In this document: positions 8,821-17,676 of the stretch, piece by piece
Position numbering within the stretch: position 1 is the first letter of the stretch
Layout: each line of letters opens with the position of its first letter
Assembly (NCBI RefSeq): GCF_026339935.1
Contig: NZ_JAPEPX010000001.1
Coordinates: 1,284,501-1,348,500, forward strand
Direction: 5' to 3'
Source of the DNA: Streptomyces sp. NBC_01551
GTDB taxonomy: Bacteria; Actinomycetota; Actinomycetes; Streptomycetales; Streptomycetaceae
DNA length: 64,000 nucleotides
Notes under the pieces: generated by a model
The model's database searches: none
What the model was told of the DNA's origin: nothing
The model's input: the letters and a program-made list of their open reading frames with translations, nothing else
Program-made: the position numbers and the translations under genes

Positions 8821-10035
8821 ATGAAGGCATCGGCCAAGATAGCCGCGGCCGTGGCCGGGCTGGCGGTCGTGGGCGGCGGGATCTACGCCGTTCCCACGCT
8901 GCTCGACGACGGCGGCAAGGGCGCCACACAGCAGCGGCTCCAGGGGAAGGCGGGCGGCAAGACCGGCACCCCCGCGCCCGAGGGCAAGCCGTTCACCCTC
9001 GTCGCGACGGGCGACATCATCCCGTACCCCTCGATCATCGAGCGGTCCGCGGCCGACGCGGGCGGCAAGGGGCACGACTTCCGCAAGATACTCGCCGGCG
9101 TGAAGCCCATCGTCTCCGCCGCCGACGTGGCGATATGCCACCACGAGATCCCGTACGGGGAACCGGGCGGGCCCTACACCGGCTACCCCACCTTCAAGGC
9201 CCCGCACGAGCTGGCCGACGCGCTCAAGGACACCGGGTACGAGAGCTGCTCGACGGCCTCGAACCACACCCTCGACGCCGGTTACGCCGGCCTCGCCCGC
9301 ACCCTCGACCACCTCGACCGCGTCGGCATCAAGCACGTCGGATCCGCCCGCAGCGCCGCGGAGGCGAAGGCCCCCGCCCTGGTGACCGCGGGCGGCGCGA
9401 AGATCGCCCAGCTGTCGTACACGTACGGCACCAACGGCATTCCGCTCCCCCAGGACAAGCCCTGGTCCGTCAACCTGATCGACCAGAAGCGGATCATCGA
9501 GGACGCCCGCGCCGCCCGCGCGGCCGGCGCGCAGGTGGTCGTGCTCAGCGTCCACTGGGGCACCGAGTGGCAGACGGCGCCCGACCAGCAGCAGCGCGAG
9601 CTGGCGCAGGCGCTGACCGCCTCCAAGGGGGCGGACGGCCTTCCCGACATCGATCTGATCATCGGCACGCACAACCACGTGCCGCAGCCCTACGAGAAGA
9701 TCAACGGGACCTGGGTCGTCTTCGGCATGGGCGACCAGGTCGCCAGCTTCGTGCCGGCCGACAAGCTCCGCGGCAACCAGTCCTCGATCCCCCGCTTCAC
9801 CTTCTCCCCGGCGGCCTCGCACCCCGGCCGCTGGGAGGTCACCAAGGCCGAGTACCTGACGCAGTACTCGGACATGGGACCGCCGTTCCGGGTCGTGTGC
9901 GCCTCCTGCGCCCCCGGTGACAGCGCCGTCGGCGCCGCCAAGCAGAAGGAGTACGCGGCCATCGACAAGCAGGTCACCATGGCCGTGATGTCACGTGGCG
10001 CCGGCGGTCAGGGCCTGGAGCACGCCACCCGCTGA
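8821..10035 (+). CDS. CapA-family (PGA_cap) secreted or anchored protein
   Basis: The 404-residue protein starts with a signal or anchor segment (KIAAAVAGLAVVGGGIYAVP) and should act outside the cytoplasm. The body is the CapA metallophosphatase-like fold, with family motifs ATGDIIPYPSI (Asp65), CHHEIPYGE, STASNHTLDAG, VLSVHWGTEW and IGTHNHVPQPYE. CapA proteins take part in poly-gamma-glutamate capsule synthesis in Bacillus, but actinobacterial members often stand alone and their substrate is unknown. No capB/capC neighbours are present, so a capsule role is not supported. It is convergent with the LAETG protein gene. Confidence 0.85.
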   Translation: MKASAKIAAAVAGLAVVGGGIYAVPTLLDDGGKGATQQRLQGKAGGKTGTPAPEGKPFTLVATGDIIPYPSIIERSAADAGGKGHDFRKILAGVKPIVSAADVAICHHEIPYGEPGGPYTGYPTFKAPHELADALKDTGYESCSTASNHTLDAGYAGLARTLDHLDRVGIKHVGSARSAAEAKAPALVTAGGAKIAQLSYTYGTNGIPLPQDKPWSVNLIDQKRIIEDARAARAAGAQVVVLSVHWGTEWQTAPDQQQRELAQALTASKGADGLPDIDLIIGTHNHVPQPYEKINGTWVVFGMGDQVASFVPADKLRGNQSSIPRFTFSPAASHPGRWEVTKAEYLTQYSDMGPPFRVVCASCAPGDSAVGAAKQKEYAAIDKQVTMAVMSRGAGGQGLEHATR

Positions 10036-10049
10036 CGGGTACGGTCGTC

Positions 10050-10961
10050 CTACGAGGCGCGGCCGCGCCGGGACACCACCAGCGCGCCCGCGCCGATGCC
10101 GAGCAGGACCACCGCGCCGCCCACCATGTACGGGGTGAGGGAACCGCCGCCGGTCTCGGCCAGGTTGGCCTGGGTCACGGCGGTCCCGGCGGTGCCGGAG
10201 GCCGTCTGCGGCTTGACGTCGGGCTTCGCGGACGGGTCCGGTTCCGGCGCCTTCGGGGACTCGCAGTGCGCCTCGGCCAGGACGATCTCGCCGTCGACCT
10301 CGGCGACGTTCAGGTCCAGCGGGTTCACCGACACCTTGAGCCGGAGCGCGGCCGCGGCGGCCGTGGTCGAGGTGGTCTGCGTACCGGACAGCTCCAGGCT
10401 GACCAGGCCGACCTTCGGTACCTCGACCTTGGTCGGGCCGCCGACCGAGAGGGTGACCTTCTTGCCGAGCACGGTCACGGCCCCCAGCGCGTTGGAGCTG
10501 GCCTCCGGCTTGCGGCCGGCCTCGCACACCGCCTTGGACGTGACCTTCTCCACCTGGATGAGGGAGAGCAGCGGCAGCCCCGGCACGTGCACCTTGGCGT
10601 TGGCGAGGTTCGCCTCCGCCTCGGCGCGCCGCCCGTCCGCCGTGGCCTTGGAGGTGGCCACGTCCGCGCGCAGCACGCTGACCTCCTTCCCTCCCTCGAC
10701 CCCGTCCAGGGTGACGGTGAGCGCGGTCTTGCGGGCCGTCTCGGGGGCGCTGACCTCGTTGAGTTCGGTCTTCAGCGGGACGTGGACGGTCTTGTTGAGC
10801 AAACCGACGTCGAGGTTGGCGCGCAGGACGACGGCCCCGGCCTTGCCCTCGCCCCCGGTGGGGGCGCCTGCGGTGGCGAAGGCGGGCGGCGCGGTGAGCA
10901 GGGCGACCGCTCCCGTGGCGAGCAGGGCGGCCGCGGGCATGCGGAAGGTGTTGCTGTTCAA
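10050..10961 (-). CDS. LAETG-anchored surface protein (SCO1860-like)
   Basis: This 303-residue exported protein begins with a signal peptide (MPAAALLATGAVALLTAPPAFA). It ends with LAETG at about residues 267-271, then a hydrophobic span and the basic tail SRRGRAS. That layout is a sortase signal of the LAxTG type handled by class E sortases in Streptomyces, so the protein is expected to be attached to the cell wall. The middle is rich in Val, Ala and Lys and shows no known catalytic motif. The TTG at 10961 is proposed as start because it leads straight into the signal peptide and follows a G-rich stretch. An ATG seven codons later is an alternative. Confidence 0.8.
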   Translation of the reverse strand: MNSNTFRMPAAALLATGAVALLTAPPAFATAGAPTGGEGKAGAVVLRANLDVGLLNKTVHVPLKTELNEVSAPETARKTALTVTLDGVEGGKEVSVLRADVATSKATADGRRAEAEANLANAKVHVPGLPLLSLIQVEKVTSKAVCEAGRKPEASSNALGAVTVLGKKVTLSVGGPTKVEVPKVGLVSLELSGTQTTSTTAAAAALRLKVSVNPLDLNVAEVDGEIVLAEAHCESPKAPEPDPSAKPDVKPQTASGTAGTAVTQANLAETGGGSLTPYMVGGAVVLLGIGAGALVVSRRGRAS

Positions 10962-11266
10962 GGTGGTGGAACCCCCGGGAAGATGGGTGCCGTCGCGCCG
11001 CCAATGGGGGACATCGCGCGCGCCGACGGCTTCGGCTCCCGGAATCTTTACGCACTGTGAGTGAACGGGCGCGCACATGGCGTGAGTTCACCCCAAAGGG
11101 TGGTTTCCGTGCACGAATTCGATTTCATGCACCCCACACGGAACGCGAGTTCCCTCCCGCCACGCAAATGCCGCAGGCGTGAGCGAATTCCGCTCCCGCA
11201 AGGGCCCGGCGCGGCCGTTCACAACGACCGTCCGGGCCCTGACGTCACGCCCCGTCAACCCCGCGC

Positions 11267-12364
11267 TCAGGCGCGGACCTTGCCGCCCACGACAACGCGC
11301 AGCGGCTGCGCCAGGCTGCGTACGTCGGCGCGCGGGTCGCTGCCGTAGACCACCAGGTCGGCCGGCGCGCCCTCGGTCAGGCCTGGCCTGCCCAGCCACT
11401 CGCGCGCCGCCCAGGCCGTCGCCGAGAGGGCGTCCAGCGGCGGGATCCCGGCCCGCACCAGCTCCGCGACCTCGGCGGCGACCAGCCCGTGCGGCAGGGA
11501 TCCGCCCGCGTCCGTGCCGACGTACACCGGGATGCCCGCGTCGTAGGCGGCCCGCACCGTGTCGTAGCGGCGCTCGTGGAGCCGTCGCATGTGGGCCGAC
11601 CAGCCGGGGAACTTCGCCTCGCCACCCGCCGCCAGCTTCGGGAACGTCGCGATGTTCACCAGGGTCGGGACGATCGCCACCCCGCGCTCCGCGAACAGCG
11701 GGATGGTGTCCTCGGTGAGACCGGTGGCGTGCTCGACGCAGTCGATGCCCGCCTCGACCAGGTCGCGCAGCGAGTCCTCCGCGAAGCAGTGCGCGGTGAC
11801 CCGGGCGTCCAGCCGGTGGGCCTCGGCGATGGCCGCCTCGACCTCGGCGCGCGGCCAGCAGGCCGTCAGGTCGCCGGCGTCGCGGTCGATCCAGTCGCCG
11901 ACCAGCTTCACCCAGCCGTCGCCGCGCCGGGCCTCGCGGCCGACGTACTCGACGAGGTCGGCGGGCTCGATCTCGTGGGCGTAGTTGCGGATGTAGCGGC
12001 GGGTGCGCGCGATGTGCCGGCCCGCCCGGATGATCTTCGGCAGGTCCTCGCGGTCGTCGATCCAGCGGGTGTCGGAGGGGGATCCGGCGTCGCGGATCAG
12101 CAGGGTGCCGGCGTCGCGGTCGGCGAGGGCCTGCGCCTCGGCGGTCTCGGCGTCGACCGGACCGTGGGCATCCAGTCCCACGTGACAATGCGCGTCGACC
12201 AGGCCGGGCAGGACCCAGCCGGTCACCGTGGTGATCTCGTGGGCGGCCGCGCGCGGGCGCTCGTACGAGATCCTGCCGCCCACCACCCAGAGCTCGTCGC
12301 GGACCTCGTCGGGCCCGACGAGCACCCGCCCCTTCACGTGCAGCACATCGCTCACATCGCTCAT
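11267..12364 (-). CDS. Amidohydrolase family protein
   Basis: The 365-residue protein has the metal-dependent hydrolase pattern: a small beta-sandwich start, LPGLVDAHCHVGLD (HxH metal ligands), AHCFAEDS and CVEHATGL with further histidines, and GTDAGG with the final aspartate. Related enzymes hydrolyse cyclic amides such as imidazolonepropionate or prolidase-type substrates. The actual substrate is not evident. The ATG at 12364 starts the residues MSDVSDVLHV, which contain a short duplication. It is divergent from the class V aminotransferase gene, with 64 bases between the starts. Confidence 0.85.
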   Translation of the reverse strand: MSDVSDVLHVKGRVLVGPDEVRDELWVVGGRISYERPRAAAHEITTVTGWVLPGLVDAHCHVGLDAHGPVDAETAEAQALADRDAGTLLIRDAGSPSDTRWIDDREDLPKIIRAGRHIARTRRYIRNYAHEIEPADLVEYVGREARRGDGWVKLVGDWIDRDAGDLTACWPRAEVEAAIAEAHRLDARVTAHCFAEDSLRDLVEAGIDCVEHATGLTEDTIPLFAERGVAIVPTLVNIATFPKLAAGGEAKFPGWSAHMRRLHERRYDTVRAAYDAGIPVYVGTDAGGSLPHGLVAAEVAELVRAGIPPLDALSATAWAAREWLGRPGLTEGAPADLVVYGSDPRADVRSLAQPLRVVVGGKVRA

Positions 12365-12389
12365 GTCGGCACTGTACGTGCGTGCTCGG

Positions 12390-12395
12390 TAGGCT
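12390..12395 (+). promoter_or_regulatory. Probable -10 element (TAGGCT) of the downstream aminotransferase gene
   Basis: TAGGCT fits the -10 hexamer used by the main Streptomyces sigma factor and lies 33 bases before the GTG start at 12429. No convincing -35 was identified. The same 64-base gap must also hold the promoter of the divergent amidohydrolase gene. Confidence 0.35.
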
Positions 12396-12428
12396 CTCCC
12401 GGTAACCCCGGGCGAAGAGAGCAGCACC

Positions 12429-13511
12429 GTGACGCACCCCTTCCTGGACCTCCCGCCGCTGACCGCCGAGCACTTCGCGTCGATCGAGCGGGGAGTCGCC
12501 GGCCTGCTCGGGACCGGGCAGGACGTGGTCATCACCCAGGGCGAGGCGCTGCTGCCGCTGGAGGCGTGCATCCGCTCGGGAGCGCGCCCCGGATCGACGG
12601 CGCTGAACATCGTCACCGGCCCGTACGGGACCACCTTCGGCAACTGGCTGCGCGACTGCGGGGCCCATGTCGTGGACCTGGCGGTGCCCTTCGACACGGC
12701 GGTGAGCGGGGAGCGGGTCGCGCGGGCGCTGGCCGAGCACCCGGAGATCGACTTCGTCTCGCTGGTGCACGCGGAGGCGGCGACCGGGAACACGAACCCG
12801 GTCGCGGAGATCGGCGAGGCGGTGCGGGCCCACGGGGCGCTGTTCATGCTGGACGCGGTGGCCTCGGTGGGCGCGGAGCCGCTGCTGCCGGACGCGTGGG
12901 GCGTGGACCTGTGCGTGATCGGCGCCCAGAAGGCGATGGGCGGCCCGGCGGGGGTGTCGGCGGTGTCGGTCTCGGAGCGGGCGTGGGCCCGGTTCGCGCA
13001 GAACCCGGCCGCGCCCAGGCGCTCGTACCTGTCCCTCCTGGACTGGAAGGAGCGCTGGATCGACGGCGGGCGCACGGCGCTGCTGCATGCCCCTGCGCAG
13101 CTGGAGATGCTGGCGCTGGAGGCCTGCCTGGACCGGATCGCGGCCGAGGGGCTGCCGGCCGTGATGGCCCGCCACGCGGCCGCCGCGGCGGCGACCCGGG
13201 CGGGCGCGGTGGCGCTGGGCCTCGCCCCGTACGTGGCGCTCGAAGCGGAGGCGGCGCCGGTGGCCACCACGCTGCGGGTGGCGGACGCCTCGCTGGTGGT
13301 GGCGAAGGCCCTGTCGGCGGACCCGGCGGCGCCGCTCGCGGCGGGCGGCGGCGCGCTGGCGCGGGAGATGGTCCGGGTCAACCACTACGGTGCGGCGGCG
13401 GCGCCGGATTCCGTGCGGTCGGCGCTGACGGCCCTGGCCGCGGCCCTGTCGGCCGACGCCGGCCCGGCGGTGGCCGCGGCGGAGTCGGCGTGGGCGGCGG
13501 CCTCCGCCTGA
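12429..13511 (+). CDS. Class V PLP-dependent aminotransferase
   Basis: The 360-residue protein has the class V fold, with PLP aspartate in LFMLDAVASVGAEP and Schiff-base Lys168 in GAQKAMGGPAG. The layout resembles alanine-glyoxylate or serine-pyruvate aminotransferases, including the N-terminal pattern LNIVTGPYGTTFGNWL. It would move an amino group between small 2-oxo acids in the cytosol. No pathway neighbour names its substrate. The GTG start is taken as the first codon giving a full N-terminus. An 8-bp tandem repeat and a second class V enzyme on the other strand follow. Confidence 0.85.
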   Translation: MTHPFLDLPPLTAEHFASIERGVAGLLGTGQDVVITQGEALLPLEACIRSGARPGSTALNIVTGPYGTTFGNWLRDCGAHVVDLAVPFDTAVSGERVARALAEHPEIDFVSLVHAEAATGNTNPVAEIGEAVRAHGALFMLDAVASVGAEPLLPDAWGVDLCVIGAQKAMGGPAGVSAVSVSERAWARFAQNPAAPRRSYLSLLDWKERWIDGGRTALLHAPAQLEMLALEACLDRIAAEGLPAVMARHAAAAAATRAGAVALGLAPYVALEAEAAPVATTLRVADASLVVAKALSADPAAPLAAGGGALAREMVRVNHYGAAAAPDSVRSALTALAAALSADAGPAVAAAESAWAAASA

Positions 13512-13567
13512 CGCCGCCGACGGCCCGGCCCGCCGGGCCCGTCAGGCCGGTGAGGCGTCAGGCCGAA

Positions 13568-13636
13568 CAGTCGGTCAGTCGGTCAGTCGGTCAGTCGGTC
13601 AGTCGGTCAGTCGGTCAGTCGGTCAGTCGGTCAGTC
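13568..13636. repeat. 8-bp tandem repeat (CAGTCGGT)
   Basis: Eight exact copies of CAGTCGGT plus a final CAGTC fill 69 bases between two convergent class V aminotransferase genes. The array is perfect, less GC-rich than its surroundings, and its 8-bp period is not a multiple of three. It is followed by looser repeats built on CAGGCCGGTCAGGCC up to 13680. Such perfect short arrays change length easily by slippage; no function is known here. Confidence 0.95.
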
Positions 13637-13682
13637 AAGCCGAACAGGCCAAACAGGCCGGCCGGTCAGGCCGGTCAGGCCG

Positions 13683-14741
13683 TCAGCCGGACAGGACGTC
13701 CAGCAGGCGGTCCACGTCCGCCTCGGTGTTGTAGAGGTGGAACGAGGCCCGCAGGGCGCCCGCGCGGGCCGCGGTGGCGATGCCGGCCGCGAGCAGCTCG
13801 GGCCGGCGCCCGGCCAGGCCCGGGACCGCGACGATCGGGGAGTCGCCCGGCACCGGTTCGTGGCCGAGGCGGGCGAGGCCGGCCCGGTAGCGGGCGGCCA
13901 GGGCGGTGTCGTGGGCGTGCACGGCGTCGATGCCGATCCGCTCCAGCAGGGCCAGCGAGGGCGCGGCCGCGTGGTAGGCGAGGAAGGCCGGGGACTCGTC
14001 GAACCGGCGCGCCCCAGAGGCCAGTTCCCGCATCGGGCCGTAGGTGGCATCCCAGACGGACTCCGCCGCCACCCAGCCGGCGTGCAGCGGGGTCAGGGTG
14101 TGCTGGGCCTCCTCCGAGACGGTGAGGTACGAGGCGCCGCGCGCCCCGAGCAGCCACTTGTACCCGGCGGTGACGGTGTAGGCGTAGGGCGAGGCGTCGA
14201 AGGGCAGCCAGCCGGCGGCCTGCGTGGCGTCCACCAGCATCCGGGCCCCGCAGCCGGCCGCCGCGGCGCGGATGGCGGGCAGGTCGGCGGTGCGGCCGTC
14301 CGCGGACTGGACGGCGCTGATCGCGACCAGCGCGGTGTCCGGGCCGACGGACGCGGCGACCGCCTCCAGCGGGACGAAGCGCACCTTGAGGTCGCCGCGC
14401 ACCACGAACGGGTTGATCACCGAGGCGAACTCGCCCTCCGGGCACAGCACTTCGGCGCCGGGCGGGAGCGCGGCCGCGACGAGGCCGACATGGGTGGCGA
14501 CGGCCGACCCGACGGCCACCCGGTCGGGCGTGACGCCGACCAGCCGGGCGAAGGAATCCCGGGCCAGGCCGACGCGGTCGAAGTCACCGAATCCGGCGTC
14601 GGTTCCGGCGCCGGCGGCCTCGGCCAGCGCCCGCACCTCCGCCACGGCGGCGCGCGGGAGGACCCCGCAGCTGGCGGTGTTGAGGTAGGTGGTCGACTGC
14701 GCGAACTCGGCACGGGCTGCTTCGGCGAGCGGAAGGATCAT
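13683..14741 (-). CDS. Class V aminotransferase, isopenicillin-N-epimerase-like
   Basis: The 352-residue PLP protein has Lys195 in VTAGYKWLLGARG and the PLP-binding aspartate in MLVDATQAAGWLPF. The start, YLNTASCGVLPRAAV, is the pattern of the cysteine-desulfurase/isopenicillin-N-epimerase branch. It lacks the C-terminal catalytic cysteine loop of SufS, so it is not likely to be an iron-sulfur cysteine desulfurase. Members act as epimerases, lyases or aminotransferases, and the substrate is unknown. The ATG at 14741 is the only good start. It is convergent with another class V gene across the 8-bp repeat. Confidence 0.83.
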   Translation of the reverse strand: MILPLAEAARAEFAQSTTYLNTASCGVLPRAAVAEVRALAEAAGAGTDAGFGDFDRVGLARDSFARLVGVTPDRVAVGSAVATHVGLVAAALPPGAEVLCPEGEFASVINPFVVRGDLKVRFVPLEAVAASVGPDTALVAISAVQSADGRTADLPAIRAAAAGCGARMLVDATQAAGWLPFDASPYAYTVTAGYKWLLGARGASYLTVSEEAQHTLTPLHAGWVAAESVWDATYGPMRELASGARRFDESPAFLAYHAAAPSLALLERIGIDAVHAHDTALAARYRAGLARLGHEPVPGDSPIVAVPGLAGRRPELLAAGIATAARAGALRASFHLYNTEADVDRLLDVLSG

Positions 14742-14824
14742 GCCGTCAACTCTGCGCCCGGAACGGCCCCCAGTCCACAGGGCCGTTCCGGTCCGTCCGG
14801 CGCGCGCCGGCGCCGGACGGGGAG

Positions 14825-15532
14825 TCAGGCCTGCGGGACCTCGCAGGCCCCGTCGGGCTCGCACGCCTCGGCGCCGGCGGCCGGCTCCTCGACCTCGCGG
14901 CCGGCCCAGGCCTGCTCCAGCGCCCGGGTGAACACCTCGGCCGGCTGCCCGCCGGAGATGCCGTAGCGGCGGTCCAGGACGAAGAACGGCACCGCGTTGG
15001 CGCCGAGCTCGGCGGCCTCGCGCTCGTCGGCTCGCACCTCGGCGGCGTAGGCGGAGTCGTCGGAGAGGACCGCGCGGGCCTCCGCCTCGTCCAGCCCCGC
15101 CTCGACGGCGAGCGCGACCAGCACCTCGGGGTCGAAGACGGAGCGCTCCTCGCCGAAGTTCGCCCGGTACGCGAGGTCGAGCAGCTCCTCCTGGCGGCCG
15201 CGGGCGGCGGCCAGGTGCAGCAGCCGGTGGATGTCGAAGGTGTTGCCGTGGTCGCGGCCCTCGGTGCGGTACGTCAGCCCCTCGGCGCGGGCGCTGGCGG
15301 CGACGTGCTCCTCCATGCCGCGGGCCTCGTCGAGGGTGCGGCCGTACTTCTTGGCGAGCATCTCCACGACGGGCGCGGCGACGCCCTTGGGGCTGTTCGG
15401 GTCGAGCTCGAACGACCGGAAGACGATCTCCACCTGGTCGCGGTGGGCGAACTCGGCGAGCCCCTTGGTGAACCGTGCCTTTCCTACGTAGCACCAGGGG
15501 CAGGCGATGTCCGCCCAGATCTCGACGCGCAT
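14825..15532 (-). CDS. DsbA-family oxidoreductase (FrnE-like)
   Basis: The 235-residue protein has a thioredoxin-like fold with CPWC (Cys11 and Cys14) near the N-terminus in IWADIACPWCYVGKARF, and the cis-proline region GANAVPFFV late in the chain. This is the FrnE type of DsbA protein, which is cytosolic and lacks a signal peptide. Such proteins act in thiol-disulfide exchange or as isomerases. The C-terminal tail carries two extra cysteines (AEACEPDGACE). The gene stands alone with its own short leader. Confidence 0.88.
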   Translation of the reverse strand: MRVEIWADIACPWCYVGKARFTKGLAEFAHRDQVEIVFRSFELDPNSPKGVAAPVVEMLAKKYGRTLDEARGMEEHVAASARAEGLTYRTEGRDHGNTFDIHRLLHLAAARGRQEELLDLAYRANFGEERSVFDPEVLVALAVEAGLDEAEARAVLSDDSAYAAEVRADEREAAELGANAVPFFVLDRRYGISGGQPAEVFTRALEQAWAGREVEEPAAGAEACEPDGACEVPQA

Positions 15533-15610
15533 GTCGGTTCTTCTCTTTCGGTTTCAGGGGGTCGGGGACCAGATCAAACAGTTACCGCTTCAACCACCTG
15601 GTGGAGCGTC

Positions 15611-16102
15611 TCATTCCCCGGACGCCCGCGGCACGCTCAGCCAGAGGGTGAGGTGCGAGCCGGACTTCGCTCCGGCGGGGTCCGCGAGCCAGCCGTGGGC
15701 GGCGTAGAACGCCTGGGCGCGCAGGTTGTGCTCGTAGACCTCCAGCCGGACCCGGTCCACCCCGGCCCGGCGCCAGGCGTCGAGGCAGGCCGCGTGCAGG
15801 GCGGCGCCGGTGCCGCGGCGCCAGTGGACCGGGTCCACGTGCAGCTGGGTGAGGGTGGTCTCGCCCTCGACGGTGCGGAAGGCGGCGACCCCCGTCAGCT
15901 CACCGTCCCGTTCGGCGCAGAGCACCCCGCCGTCGGCGGTGGCGCGGGCGACGGCCCGGGACCAGCCCTCCCGGGTCCGCGCGAGTTCGGCTTCGCCGCT
16001 GTAGGCCTCCGCGGGCAGCCGGCCCTGGTAGTAGGTGGCCCGGGCGCGGGTGTGGAGGGCGGCGATGGCGTCGAGGTCTGCGGTTCGCGCGGTCCTGATC
16101 AT
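15611..16102 (-). CDS. GNAT-family N-acetyltransferase
   Basis: The 163-residue protein has the GNAT layout: beta-alpha start (IRTARTADLDAIAALH), the acetyl-CoA loop HWRRGTGAALHAACLDAW, and the C-terminal YEHNLRAQAFYAAHGW. It would acetylate an amine in the cytosol; the acceptor is not predictable. It lies upstream of the DsbA-like gene on the same strand with a 78-base gap, and is shielded from the penicillin-binding protein gene by a strong hairpin. Confidence 0.88.
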   Translation of the reverse strand: MIRTARTADLDAIAALHTRARATYYQGRLPAEAYSGEAELARTREGWSRAVARATADGGVLCAERDGELTGVAAFRTVEGETTLTQLHVDPVHWRRGTGAALHAACLDAWRRAGVDRVRLEVYEHNLRAQAFYAAHGWLADPAGAKSGSHLTLWLSVPRASGE

Positions 16103-16112
16103 GGAGAGGGAA

Positions 16113-16146
16113 ACGCGCCGGGAACCCCGTTCGGTTCCCGGCGCGT
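16113..16146 (-). terminator. Hairpin terminator after the penicillin-binding protein gene
   Basis: ACGCGCCGGGAACC (16113-16126) pairs perfectly with GGTTCCCGGCGCGT (16133-16146) around a six-base loop. It sits 19 bases past the stop of the gene at 16166-17614 and ahead of the GNAT start. No U-tract follows, as is common in GC-rich actinobacteria. Confidence 0.8.
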
Positions 16147-16165
16147 CAGCCGTCAGTTCGAATGC

Positions 16166-17614
16166 CTACTTCTTCAGCCACGCCGCCATCATCTTCTGGG
16201 CGATGGGCGCGGCCAGCTTGCCGCCGCCGATCTCGGAGCGGTCGGTGTCCGAGTTCTCGATCTCGACGGCGACGGCGATCTGCTTGCCGTCGGCCTTGCC
16301 GTACGAGGTGAACCAGGCGAGCGGCGGCTTGCTGTTGTTCACACCGCGCTGGGCGGTACCGGTCTTGCCGCCCACCTCGGCGCCCTTCACCTGGGCGGGC
16401 TTGCCGCCGCCCTCGGTGGCGACCGTCCGCATGGCGTCCTGGAGCATCGACGCGGTCCGCTCCTTCATGACCTGCTCGGACTTCGGGTCCTTGAAGCTCT
16501 CCAGCACGTTCCCGTCGGCATCGGTGACCTCGGAGACCATGTGCGGGGCGACGAGCTTGCCGCCGTTCTCGATCGCGGCCGTCACCATCGCCATCTGGAG
16601 CGGGGTCGCCTGCACGTCGAACTGGCCGATACCCGTCTGCGCGACCTGGTCGACGGACATCTTCTGCGACGGGTACTTGCTCGCCGGGTTGGTGCGGACC
16701 GGGGTGTCGATCTGTGTGTTGAAGCCGAGCTTCTCCGCCATCGCGCGCATCTTGTCCTGGCCGAGCTTGGAGGCGAGCTCCGCGAACACGTTGTTGCAGG
16801 ACAGCCGCAGCGCGGTGCGCGGGGACACGTTGTTGCAGGCCGCCGAGCCCGCCTCGCTGGGCAGCAGAGTGCGGGTGCCGGGGATCGTGTACGGGTCGGG
16901 GGTGCCCGTGGGCGTGTCGATGTTCGTGACCAGCCCGTTCTCGATGGCCGCCGCCAGAGTGACCAGCTTGAAGGTGGAGCCGGGCGCCTGGGGCTTGCGG
17001 AGCGCCACGTTCTCCATGGCCTTGCCCTGGTCGGCGGAGAGCTCCTGCCAGGCCTCCTCGTCGTTGGCCCCGGTGATGCGGCCGGGGTCGTACGAGGAGT
17101 TGTTCACGACCGCGAGGATCTCGCCGGTCGCCGGGTCGATGGCCACGGCGGAGCCCTGCTTGCCCTGGAGGGCGTCCCAGGTGGCCTTCTGCACGTCCTT
17201 GTCGATGGTGGTCAGCACGTTGCCCGGGTCGGCCCGCTTGTTGGTGAGCGTGTCCATGATGGTCTTGAGCCGGTTGTCGGAGCCGTTGAGGATGTTCTTG
17301 TAGACGCCCTCCAGCATCGTCGTGCCGTAGGCCTGCGAGCTGTATCCCGTGATCGGCGCGTAGAGCGGGCCGTCGGTGTACGTCCGCTTGTACCCGAAGT
17401 CCTTGCCGCCCGTCTTCGTCGAGCCGGTGATCGCCTCCCCGCCCACGATGATGTTGCCCAGCGGGTTCTCGTACTGCCCGATGAGGTTGCGCCGGTTGTG
17501 TTCGTCGTCTGCGAGGGCCTGGCCTTGGTATGCCTGCACCCAGGTGACCCGCACCAAAAGGGCCAGCACCAGAAGCAGACAGAAGACCGACGCACGCCTG
17601 ATCGTCTTGTTCAT
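16166..17614 (-). CDS. Class B penicillin-binding protein (PBP2/PbpA type)
   Basis: The 482-residue protein has an N-terminal membrane anchor (residues 8-25), a dimerisation region and a transpeptidase domain. All three catalytic motifs are present: SxxK as STFK with Ser213, SxN as SCN at 272-274, and KTGT at 417-420. It cross-links peptidoglycan stem peptides outside the membrane and is the target of beta-lactams. It resembles the actinobacterial PbpA group, which acts with SEDS proteins. No ftsW/rodA partner lies beside it, so it is probably an additional copy. It begins with ATG and ends before a strong hairpin. Confidence 0.92.
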   Translation of the reverse strand: MNKTIRRASVFCLLLVLALLVRVTWVQAYQGQALADDEHNRRNLIGQYENPLGNIIVGGEAITGSTKTGGKDFGYKRTYTDGPLYAPITGYSSQAYGTTMLEGVYKNILNGSDNRLKTIMDTLTNKRADPGNVLTTIDKDVQKATWDALQGKQGSAVAIDPATGEILAVVNNSSYDPGRITGANDEEAWQELSADQGKAMENVALRKPQAPGSTFKLVTLAAAIENGLVTNIDTPTGTPDPYTIPGTRTLLPSEAGSAACNNVSPRTALRLSCNNVFAELASKLGQDKMRAMAEKLGFNTQIDTPVRTNPASKYPSQKMSVDQVAQTGIGQFDVQATPLQMAMVTAAIENGGKLVAPHMVSEVTDADGNVLESFKDPKSEQVMKERTASMLQDAMRTVATEGGGKPAQVKGAEVGGKTGTAQRGVNNSKPPLAWFTSYGKADGKQIAVAVEIENSDTDRSEIGGGKLAAPIAQKMMAAWLKK

Positions 17615-17676
17615 CCCCCAGAAGGACGTCCGAGCGGCCCCAGGCGTTCCGCTCTGCCCCGATTGTGGCCGGGTTC

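Noticed and set aside
11088..13385. Long minus-strand frame extending into the amidohydrolase and aminotransferase
   Set aside because: No family motif and no ribosome site; the amidohydrolase in the neighbouring frame is clear.
13568..13636. Possible CRISPR array
   Set aside because: Units are 8 bp with no spacers and no cas genes.
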